Shown one piece after another: positions 1 to 5,237 of a stretch of DNA of 7,620 bases. The DNA is from Bacillota bacterium. Its GTDB lineage: Bacteria > Bacillota > Bacilli > Alicyclobacillales > SLC66. The notes beneath the pieces are model-generated. The model was not told the DNA's origin. It searched no databases and saw nothing but the letters and a program-made list of their open reading frames with translations. Where the stretch lies: contig JAKACU010000086.1 in assembly GCA_021821185.1 (NCBI GenBank), forward strand, positions 1 through 7,620, read 5' to 3'. The position numbers and the translations under genes were made by a program. Positions within the stretch are counted from its first letter, which is position 1, and every line of letters starts with the position of its first letter.

Positions 1-1226
1 GCCATGCGTTTAAGGCGATGGATAACTCGAAGATTGTACGTAACATGGCGCAAAAATCGCTTAAAGCCCATCCGGAGGCACATGCGAGTGCTATTGCGCA
101 AGGTGCAGATTTCGATGACATTACCGCGATGCACAGAACGGGTGGCCAGGGTTCGAACGATACCTTAGCAAACGGGGATTTGCTGGGTGTTGTGGGTGGC
201 AACAGCGTACAAGGTGGTGGATCACTTGGTGATCGCATGAGTGGTGGTGGGAATCGTCCAACACCACGGAAAAAATACGGGAGTCATCCATTATTGCATT
301 CACGCACAGCTGATGCGTTGCGGGATTTGCGTGACGACACGAAACAAGCGGCGGCCAACTCGAACATGGGCATGATCTGGAATCAGGCCAAGGCAGGATG
401 GCAAAATTCCGGTATGCTCGCCTTCACCAGTGACGAAAAATTACAAAGCAAGGTAGAAAATGGTGTATTGGCGAATCACACAAGACTGGCAACACCGTTA
501 CAACGACGCTATCGTAAGGAGCAAGCGTTGCGTCAAACACGTAACTTACTGCGTGATCAAGCAGACGTGAACGCGGCGTCTAAATATGCCGTTCGTGCGT
601 CTGAGCAAACATTCTATCCGGCTACGGAAAACAATCCTGCGCCAGCGTGGAGCGGCACGACAGAAGCGATGACAAATTATGAAAAAGCAAGCACGAAGTT
701 AGCGGATGGTTATAGCTTGTATGATCGAGCGAAAACAGCACAAGCCCTAGGAATACCTACAGTAGATCTAGAAACTAGTAAAGTGCCGACACCGGTATTG
801 ATGCAAGACACTTTTGAAAAATATTGGTCAAAAGGTGAAGATGCACCAATGTATCACGAGTTGTTGCAGGCGCAATCATCACGAAATAAAGACATTGCTG
901 GAAGTGCGATAACAGCACTTGGCTCTTACCAAAACGCAAAGGCTACTTTTGCGCCAGCTGTACGCGATATGCAAGCACGTTCCATGATTGAACAGGGAAA
1001 AATCAATCATCTAGGCACAACTTCCGTTGACGGTGAACTTCGCAAACCAGCTCGGCCAGTATCCGAACAGACAAAAATGCAGTTACGACTTGAAGATTTT
1101 GTGCGGGATTATCGTGCCAATACGCTACGAACAAATCCCTATCACACACCAAGTACCGCACAAATTAAAGATGCTACACCACGAGAAATCGATCATGGAG
1201 CGTTGGTGCGTTCTGAGATAAGTTGA
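1..1226 (+). CDS. C-terminal part of a large hydrophilic protein of unknown function (5' partial)
   Basis: The reading frame is open from the left edge to a TGA at 1224-1226. The first internal ATG (18) has no convincing ribosome binding site, so I read this as the 3' end of a longer gene rather than a gene starting at 18. About 408 residues are visible. They are hydrophilic, with no membrane segment. A Gly-rich low-complexity stretch lies around residues 50-80 counted from Met18, followed by a basic linker (PTPRKKYG) and then a mostly helical-looking region rich in Ala, Gln, Arg and Lys. I recognise no domain. Long soluble tails of this kind occur on polytopic conjugation or secretion membrane proteins of Gram-positive mobile elements. 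That would fit the prepilin peptidase downstream, but it is inference from context only. The gene ends just before a strong terminator, so it closes its own transcription unit. Confidence 0.6.
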   Translation, partial: HAFKAMDNSKIVRNMAQKSLKAHPEAHASAIAQGADFDDITAMHRTGGQGSNDTLANGDLLGVVGGNSVQGGGSLGDRMSGGGNRPTPRKKYGSHPLLHSRTADALRDLRDDTKQAAANSNMGMIWNQAKAGWQNSGMLAFTSDEKLQSKVENGVLANHTRLATPLQRRYRKEQALRQTRNLLRDQADVNAASKYAVRASEQTFYPATENNPAPAWSGTTEAMTNYEKASTKLADGYSLYDRAKTAQALGIPTVDLETSKVPTPVLMQDTFEKYWSKGEDAPMYHELLQAQSSRNKDIAGSAITALGSYQNAKATFAPAVRDMQARSMIEQGKINHLGTTSVDGELRKPARPVSEQTKMQLRLEDFVRDYRANTLRTNPYHTPSTAQIKDATPREIDHGALVRSEIS

Positions 1227-1234
1227 TCGTTTTC

Positions 1235-1254
1235 GGGCCTTCGGGCCTTTTTTC
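1235..1254 (+). terminator. Rho-independent terminator after the first gene
   Basis: GGCC (1236-1239), a TTCG tetraloop (1240-1243) and GGCC (1244-1247) form a short, very stable hairpin. It is extended by a G-T pair and followed directly by TTTTTT. It begins nine bases past the TGA and separates the first gene from the HU gene. Confidence 0.8.
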
Positions 1255-1308
1255 TTTGTGCTACATTAAGTGTAGGAACATAGATTTCCAAAAAAGGAGA
1301 AGGTACAA

Positions 1309-1581
1309 ATGGCGGTAGAACAGCTTAAGAAAGACAATTTGGTGCAGGAACTGATTGAGAAAACGGGCAAGAGCAAAAAAGATGTACTAGCTATTGTTGA
1401 TGCGTATCACGATACGATAGTGGCTGCTCTAAAAGCCGATAAAGAAGTTGCTTTGCCCGGTGTCGGTAAACTCAAACCAACGGTGCGTCCGGAACGTAAA
1501 GCGCGTAATCCGCAAACGGGTGAAGAAATGATCGTACCGGAAAAGAAAACGGTGCGCTTAGCTGTTAGTAAAGCTTACTAA
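1309..1581 (+). CDS. HU-family histone-like DNA-binding protein
   Basis: This 90-aa protein has the usual HU/IHF length and layout. An N-terminal helical dimerisation part (residues 1-45, with KKDNLVQELIEKTG and the following helix) is followed by the LPGVGKL turn (49-55) and the beta-arm. The arm carries the family signature ARNPQTGEE (65-73), whose Arg-Asn-Pro tip intercalates in the DNA minor groove in known HU proteins. The usual GxGxF phenylalanine is Leu, and the end after the arm is VRLAVSKAY. This looks like a diverged, element-encoded HU rather than the highly conserved chromosomal one. HU dimers bend and compact DNA and assist replication, recombination and transposition. The start is supported by GGAGAAGG about 8 nt upstream. 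The gene stands alone behind a terminator and is probably transcribed from its own promoter within 1255-1300, where I see no clear consensus boxes. Confidence 0.93.
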   Translation: MAVEQLKKDNLVQELIEKTGKSKKDVLAIVDAYHDTIVAALKADKEVALPGVGKLKPTVRPERKARNPQTGEEMIVPEKKTVRLAVSKAY

Positions 1582-1620
1582 AAAGGTTGTGTGTGTCGTG
1601 TTGCGATGCTAACGTTTTTC

Positions 1621-1644
1621 GCGGGTTGAGCGTTATCAATCCGC
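1621..1644. other. Hairpin in the HU-276-aa gene intergenic region
   Basis: GCGGGTTG (1621-1628) pairs with CAATCCGC (1637-1644) over eight positions (one G-T) around an eight-base loop, AGCGTTAT. There is no T-run on either side, so it is not an ordinary terminator. It lies in the only gap between the HU gene and the next reading frame. It could be an RNA stability or processing element, or a protein-binding site. Confidence 0.4.
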
Positions 1645-1681
1645 CCCAGAAAAAATAGTAAAAACGATAGGGGATACCGGT

Positions 1682-2512
1682 ATGGTGGGCGCTATTTTTA
1701 TGCTTAGTGCTATTGCTGTGGGATTGCTTATTTACGCAGGGGTCCGTTTGCGCAAATGGTATGTTAAAAATGATATTGAGCACAAACGGTATGATCGAAG
1801 TCGCAGTCGACAAATGACAAAAGGCGATTTTGTTTGGGTAGCTCGTTTTGAACCGTACGAAAAGGAACGAACTCAAGCATGGCGAACCTTAGATTACCTT
1901 GTTCGCAAATACGGTTGGCATCTAGGCGTGTACCGTCTTACTGCAGATCGAATTCTGAAACAGATTGAATACCTTACAAGCGATTACAAAGACAACGGAT
2001 ACTATTCACTTAGTCAGGTTTTTAGCCAACGATTTCTGGATGAAGAATTTTCTTGGGTATCGCAAGAAGATGCAGAACTGATACGCAAACATTTGTATCG
2101 TGTAGCTAAAACCTTTATGTGGACAAGCGCTTTACAGCATGGTAGCTATCCTATGTTCACCACGAAATTTCTTCCTACAGATAAGATGGCGGTTTGGTTC
2201 AGCAGTGATCGAGAATATCCCGTTAAAGCAGAAACAGAGGTATTCGATTTTTATGCGTTTCAGCGTGCCTATCGGTTGCTTAAACCAAATCGAATTGAGG
2301 AATGCAAAGAAATATGCGAACGAACAACACGAGACTACAGTGGCGTATATAAAAAGGTTTTAGAATATAATAGGCAATTTCCCCATCTTGTGGATGAAAC
2401 GGATTTCGACAACCGAACGGTGCCTTGGCTTGGTGCTGACAATCCTTTTTGGCAAACACAAAAACAGCCCGAAAATCCGCGTGGCGAGAGGATGGTTTAT
2501 GATGAAGACTAA
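1682..2512 (+). CDS. Membrane-anchored protein of unknown function (276 aa)
   Basis: Residues 3-22 form a single hydrophobic segment (AIFMLSAIAVGLLIYAGV) followed by a strongly basic stretch (RLRKWYVKND, then HKRYDRSRSRQ). This predicts one membrane anchor with the bulk of the protein in the cytoplasm. The remaining 250 residues are soluble and rich in Tyr, Trp, Phe, Arg and Glu, without repeats or a motif I recognise. No in-frame start lies upstream before a stop at 1610-1612. ATG 1682 is preceded by AGGGGAT, a modest ribosome binding site, and a later start at Met7 would lose part of the anchor. The 3' end overlaps the next gene's start by 14 nt, which predicts translational coupling in an operon with the 139-aa gene and the prepilin peptidase. 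Function is unknown; a role in the same surface or pilus machinery is inferred only from position. Confidence 0.75.
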   Translation: MVGAIFMLSAIAVGLLIYAGVRLRKWYVKNDIEHKRYDRSRSRQMTKGDFVWVARFEPYEKERTQAWRTLDYLVRKYGWHLGVYRLTADRILKQIEYLTSDYKDNGYYSLSQVFSQRFLDEEFSWVSQEDAELIRKHLYRVAKTFMWTSALQHGSYPMFTTKFLPTDKMAVWFSSDREYPVKAETEVFDFYAFQRAYRLLKPNRIEECKEICERTTRDYSGVYKKVLEYNRQFPHLVDETDFDNRTVPWLGADNPFWQTQKQPENPRGERMVYDED

Positions 2513-2918
2513 AAAAGCAAAACAACCTGTGCGTACCATCGCCCAAGCGAAAGAGGAATACGAATTATTTCGCATGCAAGTCGTGGATGAGATCACACGC
2601 CTATTTCGATCAAAAAATGAAGACGGTTGGGATATCGACGTGAGCTACGGAATTAAGATCATCGAAGCTCGTTGGGATGAGGCGTATTTTGTGTTGGATG
2701 CAAGGCGCGACAAGTACAATCCGAGGAAAATATCCCCTTATGAGATTCCGTACATTTGGGATATATTCAGCACGCCACACTATTCCGGTCTACGTCACTA
2801 CGTGATTCTAGCGACAACCAACGCAGAAATGAAGCCGATCAATAAGATGCTCGCGGAACTCAAAACACGGTACATTGAGGCAAGCATGGTTAAACGTCCT
2901 GTGTCACGGCCTTACTAA
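2499..2918 (+). CDS. Small soluble protein of unknown function (139 aa)
   Basis: The start is placed at the tandem ATG ATG (2499/2502), about 7 nt after GAGAGGA. The frame is open further upstream (ATG 2388), but that part only shadows the preceding gene and has no ribosome binding site. The protein begins with a Lys-rich stretch (MMKTKKAKQ), then a charged helix around residues 14-42. The mixed remainder, with many aromatic residues (GWDIDVSYG, EIPYIWDIF), looks like a small alpha/beta fold. There is no signal peptide or membrane segment, and I recognise no family. It overlaps the upstream 276-aa gene by 14 nt and ends 21 nt before the prepilin peptidase start, so the three genes are almost certainly co-transcribed. 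It may be a cytoplasmic partner of the membrane-anchored product, which is inference from gene order. Confidence 0.75.
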   Translation: MMKTKKAKQPVRTIAQAKEEYELFRMQVVDEITRLFRSKNEDGWDIDVSYGIKIIEARWDEAYFVLDARRDKYNPRKISPYEIPYIWDIFSTPHYSGLRHYVILATTNAEMKPINKMLAELKTRYIEASMVKRPVSRPY

Positions 2919-2939
2919 AACTAATTTGAGGTGTTTTCT

Positions 2940-3362
2940 TTGTTTGCACTCTTTCTTTTTGTTGTCTATTTGCTCATCGCATCCGTCTATGATTTGTACA
3001 CGCATCGCATACCGAATTGGCTCAATTATATAGCCATATTCGTACTCTTTGGTGCATCAGGCATGTCTATGGCGTCGCTTATTGGATGGCTCGGCATGGG
3101 TGTGGTTCTCTTTGTGGTCGCTTACTTCAACGTGATTGGTGCAGGTGATTGGAAGATGGGCATGGTCATGGGGGCAGCATTGGGATTCTTGCCTGCACTC
3201 ATCGTGTTTGCGGTTTCCCAAGCGTTCGCTCCTTTAGCAAGGCCAATCACAAGACGATTCAGCGATAAGCGTGGTGTGCCCATGGCTCCGCTTGTGATGG
3301 TGGTTTTTGTGGTTGGCTGGTCTATCGTGGCAAGCACTACGAAGCATGTAGGGATCTGGTAA
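2940..3362 (+). CDS. Prepilin peptidase, compact CpaA/TadV type (A24 family)
   Basis: This is a polytopic 140-aa membrane protein. Both A24 aspartyl-protease motifs are present. The first is YDLYTHRIPNW (Asp about residue 18), the D-x5-IPN pattern at the end of the first membrane helix. The second is GAGDWK (Asp about residue 70), the GxGD motif. The N-terminal methyltransferase domain of full-length PilD/ComC is absent, as in CpaA/TadV and archaeal-type enzymes. Such enzymes cut the leader of type IV pilin-like precursors at the cytoplasmic face of the membrane. I chose TTG 2940 because GAGGTG (2928-2933) sits 6 nt upstream of it; GTG 2931 would be three codons longer but falls inside that ribosome binding site. 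It is the last gene of a three-gene run. No pilin-like substrate with a class III leader is visible in the window. Its stop overlaps the -10 element of locus A. Confidence 0.88.
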   Translation: MFALFLFVVYLLIASVYDLYTHRIPNWLNYIAIFVLFGASGMSMASLIGWLGMGVVLFVVAYFNVIGAGDWKMGMVMGAALGFLPALIVFAVSQAFAPLARPITRRFSDKRGVPMAPLVMVVFVVGWSIVASTTKHVGIW

Positions 3363-3379
3363 AATAGCAAATGTACAGT
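3357..3379 (+). promoter_or_regulatory. Candidate promoter of small-toxin locus A
   Basis: TGGTAAAAT (3357-3365) is a good extended -10 (TGnTAAAAT) overlapping the stop codon of the prepilin peptidase. It has no recognisable -35 and would start the RNA near 3372. TACAGT (3374-3379) is a weaker alternative -10 that would start the RNA almost exactly at the fold-back element (3387), matching the geometry of loci B and C. The sequence alone does not decide between them. Confidence 0.45.
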
Positions 3380-3386
3380 AGTTTGA

Positions 3387-3420
3387 TCAGGGGCGGCTCA
3401 CTTCCCACATAGGGAGGTGA
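3387..3420 (+). promoter_or_regulatory. Translation-inhibiting leader of locus A: 5' fold-back element plus SD-sequestering hairpin
   Basis: TCAGGGGCGG (3387-3396) is perfectly complementary over 10 bases to CCGCCCCTGA (3507-3516), the last codons and stop of the toxin and part of its terminator stem. Immediately after it, TCACTTCCC (3398-3406) pairs with GGGAGGTGA (3412-3420) over nine positions (one T-G), with loop ACATA. This buries the whole Shine-Dalgarno sequence. The full-length mRNA is therefore expected to be poorly translated until processed or refolded, as established for hok and AapA-type type I toxins. Confidence 0.65.
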
Positions 3421-3426
3421 TGTGGA

Positions 3427-3516
3427 ATGGTGACATGGCAGGGACTTTCGTTCGCAGTCAGTTTTGCGATGCTGGTTCTGGCAATTGTCTCATTCAACAA
3501 GAAAAACCGCCCCTGA
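3427..3516 (+). CDS. Putative holin-like type I toxin, peptide A (29 aa)
   Basis: The peptide is MVTWQGLSFAVSFAM followed by LVLAIVSFNKKNRP. It has a short polar start, one hydrophobic membrane-spanning segment (about residues 7-23) and a basic FNKKNRP tail. This is the layout and wording of the putative holin-like toxin family found throughout Bacilli (Pfam Hol_Tox, from memory), which start MxxxxxL and end SFNKKK-like. Such peptides insert in the cytoplasmic membrane when made in excess and are usually silenced by an antisense RNA. GGAGG (3413-3417) lies 9 nt before the ATG but is locked in a hairpin. The stop codon is inside the 3' fold-back partner, and the last codons form one arm of the terminator. 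The function is by family resemblance; toxicity is not shown by the sequence. Confidence 0.82.
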   Translation: MVTWQGLSFAVSFAMLVLAIVSFNKKNRP

Positions 3517-3549
3517 CTCCCCAGTTAGGACAAGCGGTTTTTTCTTGTT
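3496..3549. terminator. Bidirectional terminator shared by toxin A mRNA and its antisense RNA
   Basis: AACAAGAAAAACCGC (3496-3510) and the downstream arm at 3534-3549 form a 15-bp inverted repeat broken only by one extra T. The core stem is AAAAACCGC/GCGGTTTTT around a 23-base loop. Read rightwards the stem is followed by TTTTTT, and read leftwards by TTTTTC, so it can end both the toxin mRNA and the opposing antisense RNA. Its left arm also supplies the 3' partner of the fold-back. Confidence 0.75.
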
Positions 3550-3555
3550 GCAGTT
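3497..3555 (-). ncRNA. Predicted antisense RNA of locus A (type I antitoxin)
   Basis: On the minus strand, CTCCTTG-TCG-TATTAAT (-10 at 3567-3561) resembles the CTCTTG-CACG-TATAAT promoter in front of the B and C antisense RNAs. Start would be near 3555 and the end at the bidirectional terminator near 3497, giving about 60 nt complementary to the 3' end of the toxin A mRNA, including its stop codon and the fold-back partner. The -35 is weak, and the assignment rests on analogy with B and C. Confidence 0.45.
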
Positions 3556-3583
3556 AAATCATTAATACGACAAGGAGCTGCCC

Positions 3584-3685
3584 TTGATTGGGCCACTGTA
3601 CCGAAAGAGTCGTGGTGACACACGGCTCTTTTGTTATGTTTATCGTATCACGCACAGTTTATTCGTCAAGCTGAAAATGTGGTGA
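3584..3685 (+). CDS. Possible tiny ORF (33 aa) between loci A and B
   Basis: TTG 3584 follows AAGGAG (3572-3577) by 6 nt. It opens a 33-codon frame beginning MIGPLYRKSRGD and ending VKLKMW: basic, with a mildly hydrophobic middle. The start codon sits in the loop of a small hairpin, GCCC-TTGATT-GGGC (3580-3593). Against its being a gene, a strong terminator hairpin (3604-3631) lies inside the frame and I see no promoter. I list it because of the ideal ribosome binding spacing. Confidence 0.2.
   Translation: MIGPLYRKSRGDTRLFCYVYRITHSLFVKLKMW
3602..3634 (+). terminator. Second terminator downstream of locus A
   Basis: AAAGAGTCGTG (3604-3614) pairs with CACGGCTCTTT (3621-3631) over eleven positions (one T-G) around the loop GTGACA, ending in TTTTG. 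It is either a backup for the locus A terminator or the end of an unrecognised short plus-strand transcript beginning around 3550-3590. Confidence 0.65.
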
Positions 3686-3693
3686 TCGAGAAC

Positions 3694-3731
3694 AAACGAG
3701 ACAAGCGCCGAATCGTGCCTGTCTCGTTTTT
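3694..3731. terminator. Conserved hairpin/terminator in front of locus B
   Basis: AAACGAGACAAGC (3694-3706) pairs with GCCTGTCTCGTTT (3717-3729), with one A-C mismatch, and is followed by TTTTT. A-runs and T-runs flank both sides, so it can work in both directions. It has a counterpart before locus C and insulates the toxin promoter that begins inside its T-run. Confidence 0.7.
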
Positions 3732-3739
3732 GGTATATT
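3731..3739 (+). promoter_or_regulatory. Extended -10 promoter of toxin B
   Basis: TGGTATATT gives a TGn extension plus TATATT. No good -35 is present, as is common for extended -10 promoters. The predicted start is near 3746, placing GGAAGGGT at the very 5' end of the RNA. Spacing is identical in locus C. Confidence 0.6.
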
Positions 3740-3746
3740 TGCAATT

Positions 3747-3798
3747 GGAAGGGTACTTCCGCCTTTCCTCCTAAGCCGGAAACGGAACGGAGGTGAGG
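3747..3798 (+). promoter_or_regulatory. Translation-inhibiting leader of locus B
   Basis: GGAAGGGT (3747-3754) can pair with ACCCTTCC in the terminator (3979-3986), and CTTCCGC (3756-3762) with the other terminator arm GCGGAAG (3953-3959). Locally, GGAAG/CTTCC (3747-3751/3756-3760) can close on itself. CCTTTCCTCC (3762-3771) pairs with GGAGGTGAGG (3789-3798) with a single T-T mismatch, capped by CCG-GAAA-CGG (3776-3785). The ribosome binding site is therefore fully sequestered. Confidence 0.65.
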
Positions 3799-3801
3799 GA
3801 C

Positions 3802-3945
3802 ATGGTATTTTCGTTACTAATTTCTTTGTGCGGTGTCATTATAGCACTCTTTGGTGTGCTAAAAGCATACCTGGAGTATGCAGTGACAAAAACCAAAACA
3901 AAGAAAACAAACGAAAACGGGGTTTCCGACAAACCCCGTTCCTAG
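3802..3945 (+). CDS. Candidate type I toxin peptide B (47 aa)
   Basis: The peptide has a hydrophobic N-terminal half (MVFSLLISLCGVIIALFGVL, about residues 1-20) and then a basic, Lys/Thr-rich tail (TKTKTKKTNENG, ending DKPRS). The shape, a single membrane segment with a positively charged tail and under 60 aa in total, is that of Gram-positive type I toxins, but I do not recognise this sequence as a named family. GGAGG (3789-3793) is 8 nt before ATG 3802. The last ten codons double as the terminator of the opposing antisense RNA, which constrains the C-terminus. Promoter, sequestered ribosome binding site, terminator and antisense RNA are all visible around it. An alternative reading is a small membrane regulator or a leaderless bacteriocin; the RNA architecture argues for a toxin. 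Confidence 0.7.
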   Translation: MVFSLLISLCGVIIALFGVLKAYLEYAVTKTKTKKTNENGVSDKPRS

Positions 3946-4011
3946 TGTCCCAGCGGAAGGGTCGGTTGTCCGACTTACACCCTTCCGCTTTTTGTAGTTT
4001 AAGCATAGCAT
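3905..4011 (-). ncRNA. Predicted antisense RNA of locus B (type I antitoxin)
   Basis: The minus-strand promoter is a consensus TATAAT (4023-4018) preceded by CTCTTGCACG, with TTCTAT at -35 (4046-4041, 17-nt spacer). Transcription would start near 4011 and run leftwards through the toxin terminator and stop codon. It would end at a strong hairpin inside the toxin ORF: AACGGGGTTT (3916-3925) pairs perfectly with AAACCCCGTT (3931-3940), and on the minus strand TTTTCGTTTGTTTTCTTT follows. The result is an RNA of about 105 nt complementary to the last third of the toxin mRNA, the classic 3'-overlapping layout of txpA/RatA and bsrG/SR4 in Bacillus. It would also compete directly with the 5'-3' fold-back, because it covers the whole terminator stem. 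Confidence 0.65.
3953..3993 (+). terminator. Terminator of toxin B mRNA
   Basis: GCGGAAGGGT (3953-3962) and ACCCTTCCGC (3979-3988) form a perfect 10-bp stem followed by TTTTT. Within the loop, GTCGG/CCGAC offers an alternative inner stem with loop TTGT. The stem sequences are also the partners for the mRNA 5' end. Confidence 0.85.
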
Positions 4012-4181
4012 CACGGGATTATACGTGCAAGAGTTCGTCTATAGAACAGATATTCCAAGCGCCTCTAATATTCGTGGCGTTCTTTTGCCTGAAAAATCGA
4101 CTGAAAATACAAGGTTTGGCGAGTTGATTATTTTGTATGGTTACTCTAAAGAACACAAATGCATCCAAAGGAGTAAGCATA

Positions 4182-4742
4182 ATGATCTCAAGATTAACAT
4201 GGCGATGGTATTATACCCTACATCGAGAACAATTTAACGTTGCCGCCTTTCCACCTAAAGATAGCGATTGGAAATTACGCAAAAGACCCAGAATGCTAAT
4301 TTGGTTTCGAAAAACACATCTATTTCCGTTTGATCGTATCGCTGTCATGACATCCGTTCGAGAACTTTTATGTGGCCAATCAAGCAAAACAAGTTTTGTT
4401 ATTGAACCACATGCTGTATATAATTCACGTTTAGGTAAGTATCCGTATATTGAGTTTGTGGTAACCGTGTATCCGTACGTCGTAAGTAATGAATCAAGCA
4501 GGGAATTTGGCGATAGCTTTGCTTTGGTTGTTTCGCGGGATGTGATGGGACCCTCTCTTAATGCAGAAACTTATGAAAAACGTCTAATGCGGTACCAAAC
4601 GGACGCGACGATGTACGCAGGCATGGTTGCTCGTGATATTGAGGCCATGCTATATGATGCAAATACCGATACATATCCGATGGTTACAATTCGCCAGCCG
4701 CAGGAATGGAAAGATAAATTTCGGGCTCTCCAGTGGGAGTAG
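4182..4742 (+). CDS. Protein of unknown function (186 aa)
   Basis: ATG 4182 is chosen because AAAGGAG (4167-4173) lies 8 nt upstream; an in-frame ATG at 4137 has no ribosome binding site. The protein is soluble, basic at the start (MISRLTWRWYYTLHREQ, then KLRKRPRM) and rich in Tyr, Phe and Arg. It has no signal peptide or membrane segment, and I recognise no domain or catalytic motif. Its aromatic- and Arg-rich composition resembles the two unknown products at 1682-2918, which may mean they belong to the same element, but I see no alignable similarity. It stands alone. A weak TTGATT/TAAAGA pair with 17-nt spacing (4124-4152) may be its promoter. The 3' end overlaps the convergent acetyltransferase gene by 59 nt, so the two transcripts are antisense to each other at their tails. 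Confidence 0.75.
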   Translation: MISRLTWRWYYTLHREQFNVAAFPPKDSDWKLRKRPRMLIWFRKTHLFPFDRIAVMTSVRELLCGQSSKTSFVIEPHAVYNSRLGKYPYIEFVVTVYPYVVSNESSREFGDSFALVVSRDVMGPSLNAETYEKRLMRYQTDATMYAGMVARDIEAMLYDANTDTYPMVTIRQPQEWKDKFRALQWE

Positions 4743-5172
4743 CGATGATAGAGAAGCCGAATTTTTGATAAAAACTTATCTGTCGGTCGCGATGATCAAG
4801 ATCGTCTACACACAGAAATCCAGTAAACTCTTTGATTTTCCTTGATTGTGCAAAACGAATTGCACTTTTCATCAAAGCTGAACCAATACCAATAGAATTA
4901 ACGGAATTTTGGATATCGCAAATTTCGGCTCTATCCTTGAATTTGACGGACAAAATTAGTAGGGAGTCCGTACCAAATTGATGGCATTGGCGATATAATT
5001 CGATCAAGACAGTTTCTCCGAAATCGCGCAAGGTAACGTAGTATGGAACACCAGTTTTGTCGTTTCCGATGGAGATGATATTTTCGGAATCATCAACGAA
5101 CCGATTCCAAAAGAGTATCCATCTGTCATCTTGTTTCGATTTCATAAACCAATGAATACCTGAGTGTCTCAT
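4684..5172 (-). CDS. GNAT-family N-acetyltransferase
   Basis: The 162-aa protein has a C-terminal half that fits the Gcn5-related acetyltransferase fold. The acetyl-CoA pyrophosphate loop region is VNSIGIGSALM (residues 91-101, with the GIGSxLM part of motif A), followed by the helix KSAIRFAQSRKI. The late RQISFYQKFGFSI (130-142) is motif B, with the usual FYxKxGF. Acetyl-CoA would be the donor; the acceptor (small molecule, peptide or protein N-terminus) cannot be read from the sequence. The N-terminal 80 residues are less typical. Start ATG 5172 has a weak TAGGA-type site upstream; Met10 is an alternative. The gene is divergent from the XRE regulator, with 65 nt between them, and convergent with the 186-aa gene. 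This leaves open a regulator/enzyme pair or a GNAT-type toxin module. Confidence 0.82.
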   Translation of the reverse strand: MRHSGIHWFMKSKQDDRWILFWNRFVDDSENIISIGNDKTGVPYYVTLRDFGETVLIELYRQCHQFGTDSLLILSVKFKDRAEICDIQNSVNSIGIGSALMKSAIRFAQSRKIKEFTGFLCVDDLDHRDRQISFYQKFGFSIIATPTGEPEIYLSIPAAGEL

Positions 5173-5198
5173 AACCTATCGTCCTAGAATGTATTATT

Positions 5199-5221
5199 TA
5201 TGACTATAGGCATATCATAAT
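5199..5221. promoter_or_regulatory. Candidate operator between the divergent GNAT and XRE genes
   Basis: TATGA (5199-5203) and TCATA (5215-5219) are inverted around an AT-rich centre, ending in CATAAT (5216-5221), which could be a -10. Position in a 65-nt divergent intergenic region next to an HTH gene makes autoregulation plausible, but the repeat is short. Confidence 0.3.
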
Positions 5222-5237
5222 GTGGTGGTGAACGCAA

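Larger units (their letters stand above)
3694..4084 (+). repeat. Locus B, first copy of a duplicated regulatory shell
   Basis: This block and 5449-5868 share the same order of elements. These are a GAGACAAGCGCCGAATCGTG hairpin, an extended -10, GGAAGGGT, CCTTTCCTCC, a GGAGGTGAGGG ribosome binding site, and the 3' terminator GCRGAAGGGY. After these come TAAGCATAGCAT, ATACGTGCAAGAGTT, and CAAGCGC followed by GGCGTT. Only the peptide-coding centre differs substantially. The region after the toxin stop up to 4181 holds no other gene that I can see. A weak AAGCGC/GCGTTC hairpin near 4057-4082 may end a leftover transcript. Confidence 0.75.

Noticed and set aside
746..779. A cluster of CTAG hexamers (CCTAGG, AGATCT, TCTAGA, ACTAGT) resembling a cloning polylinker.
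   Set aside because: The reading frame continues through it without a break and codon usage looks normal, so there is no sign of vector sequence; treated as coincidence.
2388..2498. Upstream extension of the 139-aa gene to ATG 2388.
   Set aside because: The extension lies wholly inside the preceding gene in another frame and has no ribosome binding site, whereas ATG 2499 has GAGAGGA at good distance.
3828..4237. Plus-strand frames of 99 and 70 codons across the end of locus B.
   Set aside because: They run over the toxin, its terminator and the antisense promoter in other frames, and lack ribosome binding sites.
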